Source: a virus. Taken from it: a DNA stretch of 37,515 nucleotides. The DNA lies in IMG/VR virus record IMGVR_UViG_3300034111_000204, positions 1-37,515 of that record; one strand, 5' to 3'. The notes beneath the pieces were generated by a model. It was not told the DNA's origin. It saw only the letters and a program-made list of their open reading frames with translations, and searched no databases. Below are positions 27,542-35,327 of the stretch, piece by piece. Both the position numbers and the translations under genes were made by a program. The stretch's first letter is position 1; each line of letters starts with the position of its first letter.

Positions 27542-29973
27542 AAAATGTAGCAATCGAAATAAATAGTGTGTCCTTTCCAAGTCAGTTAGCTACTGACGCA
27601 GAAAAGGCATCTGACACATTTGGTTTACAAGTGGGTCAGGCCATCCAATATGAATGGTTTCGTAAAGATGGAAACGCCTGTAGATACTATAGCCAATGGA
27701 GAGATTTCCGTAGATTACGATTGTATGCACGTGGAGAACAGTCTATTGCAAAATATAAAAATGAAATTGCTATTGATGGTGATTTGTCTCATTTAAACTT
27801 AGATTGGACACCGGTTCCTATCCTTCCTAAATTCATTGACATTGTTGTAAATGGTATGTCTGATAGACTTTTTAAAGTTAAGACCTATGCACAAGATGCA
27901 ATGTCTCAAGCTAAGAGAAGCAAGTATCAAGATATGATTGAGGCTCAGATGGTATCAAAAGATATATTAAGCACCATCAAAGAGAAGACAGGCGTTGATA
28001 CTTTTATGATGGACCCTGAGGAGCTTCCTGAAACTGACGAAGAATTATCATTATATATGCAGCTTAAGTATAAGCCTGCTATTGAGATTGCAGAAGAAGA
28101 AGCAATCAATACTATATTTGATGAGAATCACTATGACGATATTAGAAAAAGAATAGACTATGACATTGCTGTTGTAGGTATTGGTGTAGCTAAACACGAG
28201 TTCTTATTAGGGACAGGTGTTGAGGTTTCATATGTTGACCCTGCTAATATTGTGTATAGCTATACTGAAGACCCATTCTTTAAAGATTGTTTCTATTGGG
28301 GAGAGATTAAGACTCTTCCTATTATGGAATTAATGAAGATTGACCAAAGTCTTACAAAAGAAGATTTACAAGAGATAACTCAATATAGCCAAGCGTGGTA
28401 TGATTATTATAACGTGGCTCAGTTCTATGAGAACAGTTTATTTAATAAAGACACTTGTACTTTAATGTACTTTAACTATAAAACATCTAAAAAGGTGGTT
28501 TATAAGAAGAAGAGACTTGAAGGCGGTGGCTCTCGTGTTATTGAAAAAGATGAGACTTTTAATCCTCCTGTTGAAATGATGGAGGAAGGCAACTTTGAAA
28601 AAATAGAAAAGACTATTGATGTTTGGTATGAAGGTATTATGGTAATGGGTACCAATATCTTATTGCAGTGGAAGATGTCTGAGAATATGGTTCGTCCTAA
28701 GTCAGCTTCTCAACACGCTTTACCAAACTACGTTGCTTGTGCACCTCGTATGTATAAGGGCGTTATTGAGTCATTATGTAGAAGAATGATACCATTTGCT
28801 GATTTGATTCAAATCACGCATTTAAAATTACAACAAGTTATTGCTCGTACTGTACCTGATGGTGTCTTTATTGATGCTGATGGTCTGAATGAGATTGACT
28901 TAGGAACGGGTAATGCATATAATCCTGAGGATGCTTTAAGATTATACTTCCAAACAGGTAGTGTAATTGGTAGAAGCTATACTCAAGATGGTGAGTTTAA
29001 TAATGCAAGAGTGCCTATTACTCAGCTTAATTCAAGCTCAGGTGCAGCTAAAACTCAAATGCTTATTACCAATATGAACCATTACATCGATATGATTAGG
29101 TCTGTGACCGGTCTTAATGAAGCAAGAGATGGTTCAAATCCTGACCCTAACTCATTGGTTGGGTTACAGAAATTGGCTGCATTAAATTCAAATACAGCGA
29201 CAAGACACATCCTTGACGCTTCTTTGTACATTTATCGTTCATTAGCTGAGGCATTAACCTATAGAGTAGGTGACATTCTTCAATATTCTGACTTTAAAGA
29301 AGAGTTTGCTAATCAAATTGGAAAGTACAACGTATCTATCTTAAATGATATTAAGGACCTTTATATCTATGACTTTGGTATATTTATTGAGATTTCTCCT
29401 GATGAAGAGCAAAAAGCACAGCTTGAAGCTAATATCCAAATGGCATTATCTAAAGGTGACATTAACCTTGAGGATGCAATTGACATTCGTGAGATTCGCA
29501 ATCTTAAGTTAGCTAATCAGTTATTAAAGATGAAGCGTATTAAGACTCAAGAGCAAAAAGAGAAAATGCAAATGCAACAGCAAGCAATGATTTCTCAACA
29601 ACAATTGAAGTCTCAGGAGTTGGCAGGACAGGTGGCAATGCAGAAAATTGAAATGGAGACAAGGTCTAAGATGCAAATTAAACAAGCTGAAGTTGCTTTT
29701 GAAATTCAAAGAACTGAAGCTGAAGCCAAATTAAAATCTCAATTAATGAGAGAAGAGTTTGACTACAATATGCAACTTAAGGGTATTGAATCAAAAGAAA
29801 TTACTGATAGAGATAAGATGAAAGAGGATTTAAAATCGCAAAGAATTAGTCAACAAAACACCGAGCAATCTAAGTTAATTAATCAAAGAAAGAACAATCT
29901 TCCTCCTATGAGCTTTGAATCAAACGAGGATAGCTTAGATGGATTTGACTTAGCGGAATTTGAACCTCGATAA
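27538..29973 (+). CDS. Portal protein
   Basis: The 811-residue protein follows the terminase with an ATGA overlap and has a portal-like course: YYSQWRDFRRLRLYARGEQS, then DWTPVPILPKFIDIVVNGMS in the wing/stem region, DYDIAVVGIGVAKHEFL, YVDPANIVYSYTED, and a long helical crown. The last 150 residues are Gln/Lys/Glu-rich coiled coil (QEQKEKMQMQQQAMISQQQL). Twelve copies are expected at the head vertex as the DNA channel. The size and the PKFIDIVVNGMSDRLF motif resemble crAss-like and related Bacteroidota phage portals. It precedes the scaffold-like and capsid genes. Confidence 0.85.
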   Translation: MKNVAIEINSVSFPSQLATDAEKASDTFGLQVGQAIQYEWFRKDGNACRYYSQWRDFRRLRLYARGEQSIAKYKNEIAIDGDLSHLNLDWTPVPILPKFIDIVVNGMSDRLFKVKTYAQDAMSQAKRSKYQDMIEAQMVSKDILSTIKEKTGVDTFMMDPEELPETDEELSLYMQLKYKPAIEIAEEEAINTIFDENHYDDIRKRIDYDIAVVGIGVAKHEFLLGTGVEVSYVDPANIVYSYTEDPFFKDCFYWGEIKTLPIMELMKIDQSLTKEDLQEITQYSQAWYDYYNVAQFYENSLFNKDTCTLMYFNYKTSKKVVYKKKRLEGGGSRVIEKDETFNPPVEMMEEGNFEKIEKTIDVWYEGIMVMGTNILLQWKMSENMVRPKSASQHALPNYVACAPRMYKGVIESLCRRMIPFADLIQITHLKLQQVIARTVPDGVFIDADGLNEIDLGTGNAYNPEDALRLYFQTGSVIGRSYTQDGEFNNARVPITQLNSSSGAAKTQMLITNMNHYIDMIRSVTGLNEARDGSNPDPNSLVGLQKLAALNSNTATRHILDASLYIYRSLAEALTYRVGDILQYSDFKEEFANQIGKYNVSILNDIKDLYIYDFGIFIEISPDEEQKAQLEANIQMALSKGDINLEDAIDIREIRNLKLANQLLKMKRIKTQEQKEKMQMQQQAMISQQQLKSQELAGQVAMQKIEMETRSKMQIKQAEVAFEIQRTEAEAKLKSQLMREEFDYNMQLKGIESKEITDRDKMKEDLKSQRISQQNTEQSKLINQRKNNLPPMSFESNEDSLDGFDLAEFEPR

Positions 29974-29991
29974 AATGTCGAAATTTTTATC

Positions 29992-29999
29992 TATTTTTG
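29992..29999 (+). promoter_or_regulatory. Promoter -7 box (TATTTTTG) for the capsid genes
   Basis: TATTTTTG fits TAnnTTTG and lies in the 46-bp gap after the portal gene, 20 bp before the ATG with its AAATCAAATCAA leader. It would give the capsid genes their own strong promoter. Confidence 0.6.
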
Positions 30000-30019
30000 T
30001 ATAAATTAAATCAAATCAA

Positions 30020-31111
30020 ATGGAATTAAAAGTTAGAGCGTTAGACGTAATTGAACCAAAGAGTGTTCAAGAAGTAGAACAACAATTACTTGAGAAACAC
30101 GAAGAGTCGTTAAATCAAGAAAACAACCAAGAAGAGGAGCTGCAAGAAAATAATGCTGAGCCACAAGTAAACGAGGTTGAATTAAAAGACGAAGATGTTC
30201 TTTCATATATTGGCAAAAGATACAATAAGCAGATTAATTCATTAGATGATTTAGTGGCTGAGCGTAAAGAAGCTGAGCAACTACCTGAAGATGTAGCTGC
30301 TTTTATGAAATACAAGAAGGAGACAGGACGTGGTTTTGAAGACTTTGTTAAATTATCAAAGGACTTTGAAGCAATGGACCCTGACCAACTTCTTAAAGAA
30401 TACCTTGCTTCCACACAGGAAGGTCTTGATAGTGATGACATTGAGACATTAATGGATGAGTATAAGTTTGACGTTGAGTTAGACGATGAGTCAACCGTTA
30501 AAAAGGCAAAAATCGCAAAGAAGAAAGTTCTTGCTGAAGCCAAGAAATACTTCAATTCCCAAAAGGAACAATATAAAATGCCGCTTGAGTCAAGAATGGG
30601 ATTTGTTCCGGATGCAGAAAAAGAAGTGTACGAAAGCTATAAGCAATATACCCAACAGGCAAAGACCATAGAAGAGGAGAACAATCGTAAGCGTCAATGG
30701 TTTGACCAAAAGACGAACGAAGTTTTTAACGGAGAGTTCAAAGGTTTTGAGTTCAGTGTTAATGACAAGAAGTTCACGTTTGCTCCGGGAGACGCCAATG
30801 AGTTGAAAAAGAACCAAGCAACACCACAAAACTTTATAAACAAGTTTTTGGATGACCAAGGTTTAATGAAAGACGCATCAGGTTATCATAGGTCTTTGGC
30901 AATAGCAATGCATCCTGAAAAGTTTGCTAAGTACTTCTACGAACAAGGATTAGCTGACGCCACAGATGATGTTACTCGTAAAATCAAGAACATCAATATG
31001 TCTGAGCGCAAAGCTCCTGAAGTAGGAAAGGCTACAGATGGAATGCAGGTGAAAGCGATAAACCCTGATTCAGGACGAAACCTGAAAATTCGCAGCATAA
31101 AAAAAATATAA
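30020..31111 (+). CDS. Scaffold-like protein
   Basis: A 363-residue, highly charged, helical protein between portal and capsid, the standard place of the scaffold. Acidic at first (QQLLEKHEESLNQENNQEEE), it has a long helical middle (DDESTVKKAKIAKKKVLAEA; KQYTQQAKTIEEENNRKRQW) and a basic end (SGRNLKIRSIKKI) that may bind the capsid interior. No protease motif is seen. Scaffolds guide capsid assembly and then leave. The start is supported by the AAATCAAATCAA leader. Confidence 0.72.
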   Translation: MELKVRALDVIEPKSVQEVEQQLLEKHEESLNQENNQEEELQENNAEPQVNEVELKDEDVLSYIGKRYNKQINSLDDLVAERKEAEQLPEDVAAFMKYKKETGRGFEDFVKLSKDFEAMDPDQLLKEYLASTQEGLDSDDIETLMDEYKFDVELDDESTVKKAKIAKKKVLAEAKKYFNSQKEQYKMPLESRMGFVPDAEKEVYESYKQYTQQAKTIEEENNRKRQWFDQKTNEVFNGEFKGFEFSVNDKKFTFAPGDANELKKNQATPQNFINKFLDDQGLMKDASGYHRSLAIAMHPEKFAKYFYEQGLADATDDVTRKIKNINMSERKAPEVGKATDGMQVKAINPDSGRNLKIRSIKKI

Positions 31112-31130
31112 ACATTAAAAATTAATTAAA

Positions 31131-32549
31131 ATGGCAGGTTCATTATTAAGTAACCCTACCTTTGCGTTGCAGCCGAGTGCTGAGCAGGTAGCCTTACAAA
31201 CTAACTACATTACCAACTTTAATTTCTTGAATCAGTATCTTCCTGATACTTATGAGAAGGAATTTGAGCGTTATGGTAACAGAACAATTGCATCTTTCTT
31301 ACGTATGGTAGGAGCAGAGATGCCGTCTAATTCAGACCAAGTTAAATGGGCAGAACAAGGACGTTTACACATTAAGTACACTAATATTACTTCAGCAGCA
31401 GCAGCAGGTGCGGCAACCGCAACTTTCACTGTAGCTGATAGTGGTGTAACTTACATCGCTATCCGTGTTGGACAAACAGTTATGATTCAGAACAATGCAT
31501 CAGGTGTTTTCAACAAGGCTATCGTAACAGCAGTTCCTTCAGCAACTACTTTCACAGTAGCTTACTACGAGACTGCAGGTCAAGCATTTGCAGTTTCTAC
31601 TCAATGTACTGTATTCATTTACGGTTCTGAGTTTAAGAAAGGAACTAACGGAATGATTGGTTCTTTAGAATCTGAAGATGATATCTACTCTAACAACCCT
31701 ATTATCATCAAAGATAAGTATGCGGTTAATGGTTCAGATATGGCTCAGATTGGATGGGTTGAAGTTACTACTGAGAACGGTGCTACAGGTTACTTGTGGT
31801 ATTTGAAATCAGAGCACGAGACTCGTTTACGTTTTGAAGATTACTTAGAGACTTCAATGATTGAAGCAGTTCCTGCTGCAGCATCTTCAGGTGCGGCAAC
31901 TGCAGGTTACATTGGTTCTGAGGGTATCTTCTACGTAGTAAACAGCCGTGGTAACGTATGGGGTGGTGGTACTCCAACAACTTTATCTGATTGGGATTCT
32001 ATCGTTTCTCGTTTAGATAAGCAAGGTGCTATCGAAGAGAACGTAGTATTCGTAAATCGTGGATTAAGTTTCGATATTGACAATATGTTAGCTACATTGA
32101 ACGGCTACACTTCAGGTGGTGTTGCTCAGTCAGCTTCATTCGGTCTTTTCGATAACGATGTTGATATGGCGTTAAACTTAGGTTTCACAGGATTCCGTAG
32201 AGGTTATGACTTCTACAAGTCTGATTGGAAATACTTAAATGACCCAACTATGCGTGGTGGTTTAAACACTACAGCAGGTACTGCAACAGGTACTATCACA
32301 GGTTTGATGGTTCCTGCAGGTTCTACTTCAGTGTACGACCAAATTATGGGTAAGAACGCTAAGCGTCCTTTCTTACACGTAAGATACCGTGCTTCTGAAG
32401 CAGAAGATAGAAGATACAAGACTTGGATTACAGGTTCTGCCGGTGGTGCTGCCACAAGCGACTTGGATGCAATGGAGGTAAACTTCTTGTCTGAGCGTTG
32501 CGTATGTACTTTGGGTGCAAACAACTTCGTATTGTTCCGTTATGGATAA
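31131..32549 (+). CDS. Major capsid protein
   Basis: The 472-residue protein has a HK97-type outline: an N-terminal arm (LNQYLPDTYEKEFERYGNRT), then IKDKYAVNGSDMAQIGWVEV and GYLWYLKSEHETRLRFEDYL matching the conserved E-loop/P-domain motifs I associate with crAss-like and allied phage capsids, and a C-terminal half with FDIDNMLATLNGY and FLHVRYRASEAEDRRYKTWI. Residues about 90-165 are an extra Thr/Ala-rich beta insertion (ATFTVADSGVTYIAIRVGQT), probably exposed on the shell. A strong terminator follows. Codons favour the more common forms, as expected for an abundant protein. Confidence 0.87.
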   Translation: MAGSLLSNPTFALQPSAEQVALQTNYITNFNFLNQYLPDTYEKEFERYGNRTIASFLRMVGAEMPSNSDQVKWAEQGRLHIKYTNITSAAAAGAATATFTVADSGVTYIAIRVGQTVMIQNNASGVFNKAIVTAVPSATTFTVAYYETAGQAFAVSTQCTVFIYGSEFKKGTNGMIGSLESEDDIYSNNPIIIKDKYAVNGSDMAQIGWVEVTTENGATGYLWYLKSEHETRLRFEDYLETSMIEAVPAAASSGAATAGYIGSEGIFYVVNSRGNVWGGGTPTTLSDWDSIVSRLDKQGAIEENVVFVNRGLSFDIDNMLATLNGYTSGGVAQSASFGLFDNDVDMALNLGFTGFRRGYDFYKSDWKYLNDPTMRGGLNTTAGTATGTITGLMVPAGSTSVYDQIMGKNAKRPFLHVRYRASEAEDRRYKTWITGSAGGAATSDLDAMEVNFLSERCVCTLGANNFVLFRYG

Positions 32550-32566
32550 TAGGTAGTAAATATACC

Positions 32567-32600
32567 GGGAGGGTGTCTTCAAAGACACTCTCCCTTTTTT
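32567..32600 (+). terminator. Terminator built on the 16-nt palindrome, after the capsid gene
   Basis: GTGTCTTCAAAGACAC (32573-32588) is extended by GGGAGG and TCTCCC (one G-U) to a 13-bp stem, followed by TTTTTT. It shows that the repeated palindrome can serve as the apical part of an intrinsic terminator. Confidence 0.88.
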
Positions 32601-32624
32601 AAATCTAATTAAATTAAATACAAA

Positions 32625-33368
32625 ATGGCAAAAGGTACAACACCTGTAGACAAAGTCTACAAGTTGAAAATAGGAAATCCGCTATCATATACGTTAGCAT
32701 CAAGAAACCACCCTCGATTCCCACTAATGTGGTTTGACGAGAAGAACAATGTCAATCGTGCATTGAGATATTCAACGAATCAACAGTCCCCATTTGAGGA
32801 CGAACAAGATGGAAATGCAATTATAGAGCCAATTATCTTTGAAGATGGCTTCTTAAGAGTTCCAAAAAACAACCCTGTATTACAGCAATTCTTACATTAC
32901 CATCCATTAAATGGTACCATATTTGCTGAAGTAGATAAAGAAAAAGACGCTGCTGCTGAGGTAGAAGACTTAAACTTAGAAGTTGAGGCTTTAATTGAAG
33001 CTCGTCAGTTATCACTTGACCAAATTGAAACCCTTACAAGGGTAATGTTTGGGAAAGACCCATCTACCGTGTCTACTGCTGAGTTAAAGCGTGACATATT
33101 GGTATTTGCTAAAAGAGACCCTAAAGAGTTCTTAAATATATTAAATGACCCTGAATTAAAGTTTCAGGCTAAAGTTCGTTTATTCTTTGAAAACAAGTTA
33201 TTGGTATTAAGGAATGGCGAGAAAGAGGTATGGTTTAATACCGCAACCAACAAAAAGAAGATGTTATCTGTTCCATTCGGAGAAGACCCTTATGAGATGG
33301 TAGCCCACTTCTTGCAAAGTGATGAAGGTATTGATTCCTTAAAAATGTTAGAAGCGACTTTGGCATAA
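32625..33368 (+). CDS. Head protein of unknown function after the capsid gene
   Basis: A 247-residue protein starting MAKGTTPVDKVYKLKIGNPL with a beta-like N-terminal part (SRNHPRFPLMWFDEKNNVNR; IFEDGFLRVPKNNPVLQQFL) and a helical C-terminal half (EDLNLEVEALIEARQLSLDQ). It lies between two terminators, so it is a short unit after the capsid gene. In related phages a protein at this place is a decoration or head-completion factor. No family is named here. An AAATCTAATTAAATTAAA-type leader stands before the ATG. Confidence 0.62.
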   Translation: MAKGTTPVDKVYKLKIGNPLSYTLASRNHPRFPLMWFDEKNNVNRALRYSTNQQSPFEDEQDGNAIIEPIIFEDGFLRVPKNNPVLQQFLHYHPLNGTIFAEVDKEKDAAAEVEDLNLEVEALIEARQLSLDQIETLTRVMFGKDPSTVSTAELKRDILVFAKRDPKEFLNILNDPELKFQAKVRLFFENKLLVLRNGEKEVWFNTATNKKKMLSVPFGEDPYEMVAHFLQSDEGIDSLKMLEATLA

Positions 33369-33397
33369 TAGGTTTTGATTATTGATTATTGGTTAGA

Positions 33398-33428
33398 AGA
33401 GGGTACTTATTGTACCCTCTTTTTTTTT
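33398..33428 (+). terminator. Rho-independent terminator
   Basis: AGAGGGTAC (33398-33406) pairs perfectly with GTACCCTCT (33412-33420) around loop TTATT, followed by eight T. A clean terminator immediately before a new promoter. Confidence 0.93.
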
Positions 33429-33431
33429 ATG

Positions 33432-33439
33432 TATATTTG
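33432..33439 (+). promoter_or_regulatory. Promoter -7 box (TATATTTG) directly after the terminator
   Basis: TATATTTG begins 4 bp after the T tract and 22 bp before the ATG at 33454. The terminator-promoter junction resets transcription between the head and head-tail genes. Confidence 0.62.
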
Positions 33440-33453
33440 TAAAAAAAGAAGTA

Positions 33454-34392
33454 ATGATAAACTCAGTAAGAAATACGGTGTTGTCTGTACTGAATAAGAA
33501 TAACTACGGATACATCTCTCCTTCTGATTTTAATTTGTATGCTCAAAATGCGCAAATGGAAATCTTTGAGGAGTATTTTAGCAGTTACAATACTGTTATA
33601 AATTTAGAAAATGCTCGTACCGCAGGCGTTAATTATGCCGATATGGAACAGCCAATTGCTGAGACATTAGAATCTTTTTTAAGAAAAGACTATTTATCTA
33701 AAATTTCAGCTAATAGATTCTCGGTACCTACTCCTACTACAACGGGATATTATTCTTATATGATATTAGATGTTGAGTGTAAGCCTATAAGCCTAAAGAC
33801 AGGCACTAACACAGCAGTTGTAAGTGGTCAATTAGTTGATAGTACTGCATCTTTTACTACCAATAATTTGTCAGCAGGAGATGTGGTAACAAATTTAACT
33901 ACAAATTTAGTATCCACGGTTGTATCAGTGTTAAGTAATACAGCAATTCAGTTGGATTCAAATATATTTTTAGCAGCAGGAAATGCTTATAGTATATTCT
34001 CATCTGCAACTGTTGTACAAGCTGAGAAGGTTATTAATTCAAATATGACACTTCTTAATAATTCTAACTTAACTCCGCCTACAATTCAATATCCTTCATA
34101 TACTGTACAAGGCACTGATTTGACTATATATCCTGCTACAATAAGCAACAAGGGTCAGGTTCAAGCTACTTACTTCAGGTTCCCTAAGGTGCCTAAATGG
34201 ACATACATAACGCTTAGTAACGGTGAGCCTATATTTGACCAATCACAGTCTGACTATCAAGATTTTGAGCTTCCTCTTGAAGATGAATATAAATTAGTTA
34301 CAAGGATTCTTCAATATTGTGGTATATCTATTCGTGAAACGCAGGTTACACAATTCAGTATGACCAAGGAGCAACAAGAAAATAACCCATAA
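33454..34392 (+). CDS. Head-tail connection protein with inserted beta module
   Basis: A 312-residue protein. The N-terminal part (MINSVRNTVLSVLNKNNYGY, ISPSDFNLYAQNAQMEIFEE) is helical and recalls ring or adaptor proteins below the portal. Residues about 117-190 form a beta module (GQLVDSTASFTTNNLSAGDV; TNIFLAAGNAYSIF region) also present in the protein at 13124. The C-terminal EDEYKLVTRILQYCGI fits an adaptor helix. Its place before the next 307-residue protein and the nozzle suggests a connector ring. The name is inferred from order. Confidence 0.6.
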   Translation: MINSVRNTVLSVLNKNNYGYISPSDFNLYAQNAQMEIFEEYFSSYNTVINLENARTAGVNYADMEQPIAETLESFLRKDYLSKISANRFSVPTPTTTGYYSYMILDVECKPISLKTGTNTAVVSGQLVDSTASFTTNNLSAGDVVTNLTTNLVSTVVSVLSNTAIQLDSNIFLAAGNAYSIFSSATVVQAEKVINSNMTLLNNSNLTPPTIQYPSYTVQGTDLTIYPATISNKGQVQATYFRFPKVPKWTYITLSNGEPIFDQSQSDYQDFELPLEDEYKLVTRILQYCGISIRETQVTQFSMTKEQQENNP

Positions 34393-34402
34393 AAAATAAG
34401 AT

Positions 34403-35326
34403 ATGGCATATATATCACAGTATCAATACTACGAGAATGGGGGTGTTACTCCCGAGGACGCCAATTGGGGGTCGTATCAATATGTTAGTTTACAAGACAT
34501 TGTAAATAATTTTTTACTGATGTACTCAGGAAACCATTCATTGGTTAACAATGAGGAGCGTTATAAAGTATTATTTCACGCTAAGCGTGCTATTCAGGAG
34601 TTGAATTATGATGCATTTAAAGAAATTAAGGTATTGGAGCTTACGGTTCCTGATATGTTGAGATATATATTACCTTCTGATTATGTGAATTGGGTACGTG
34701 TTTCATTATATAAAGACGGATGGTTACGTCCATTGTCTGAGAATATTCAAACGCTTTCATCTAAAGCGTACTTGCAAGACAATACAGGTCGTATTTTATT
34801 TGACCAAGATGGAAATGCATTAAGTCCTCAGTATTCAAACATAGACTTTGATAGATTGACTAAGACTAAAAAGAGTATCTACTTAAATCAAGGGAATCAA
34901 TTTAATGGTGAATTAGGTTGGAACTATGATGGAATGTGGTATTTTGAAGGCAACATTGGAACTGCTTATGGATTAAATACAGAGACAGCTAATTTTAATC
35001 CTACATTTAATATTGATAGAAAAGCAGGAGTGATTAACTTTGACTCGTCAATGTCAGGTCAGTCTTGTATTCTTGAATATGTTTCTGATGGTATGGAAGG
35101 CGGAGACAATTCTTTGATTACGGTGAATAAGTTATTTGAGGCATATATTTATGCCGCAATTGAATATGAAATACTAAGTTCTAAACTTGGTGTTCAAGAG
35201 TATATCGTTGCTCGTGCACGTAAGAAAAGAAGAGCGTTGTTAAGCAATGCAAAAATAAGAATTAGCAATATTCATCCGGGCAGACTCTTGATGAACTTAA
35301 GAGGATTGGACAAGCAAATAAAATAA
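34403..35326 (+). CDS. Putative tail or head-tail ring protein
   Basis: The 307-residue protein contains LQDIVNNFLLMYSGNHSLVN, FHAKRAIQELNYDAFKEIKV and YILPSDYVNWVRVSLYKDGW, a pattern I link with ring or adaptor proteins of podovirus-like phages (helical N-terminus, then beta domain). The C-terminal end (YIVARARKKRRALLSNAKIR) is strongly basic. It is between the connector-like and nozzle-like proteins. Exact position in the virion is unknown. Confidence 0.6.
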   Translation: MAYISQYQYYENGGVTPEDANWGSYQYVSLQDIVNNFLLMYSGNHSLVNNEERYKVLFHAKRAIQELNYDAFKEIKVLELTVPDMLRYILPSDYVNWVRVSLYKDGWLRPLSENIQTLSSKAYLQDNTGRILFDQDGNALSPQYSNIDFDRLTKTKKSIYLNQGNQFNGELGWNYDGMWYFEGNIGTAYGLNTETANFNPTFNIDRKAGVINFDSSMSGQSCILEYVSDGMEGGDNSLITVNKLFEAYIYAAIEYEILSSKLGVQEYIVARARKKRRALLSNAKIRISNIHPGRLLMNLRGLDKQIK

Positions 35327-35327
35327 A

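Noticed and set aside
29524-29709. Minus-strand Leu/His-rich frame in the portal gene
   Set aside because: It is the antisense of the Gln-rich coiled-coil end of the portal.
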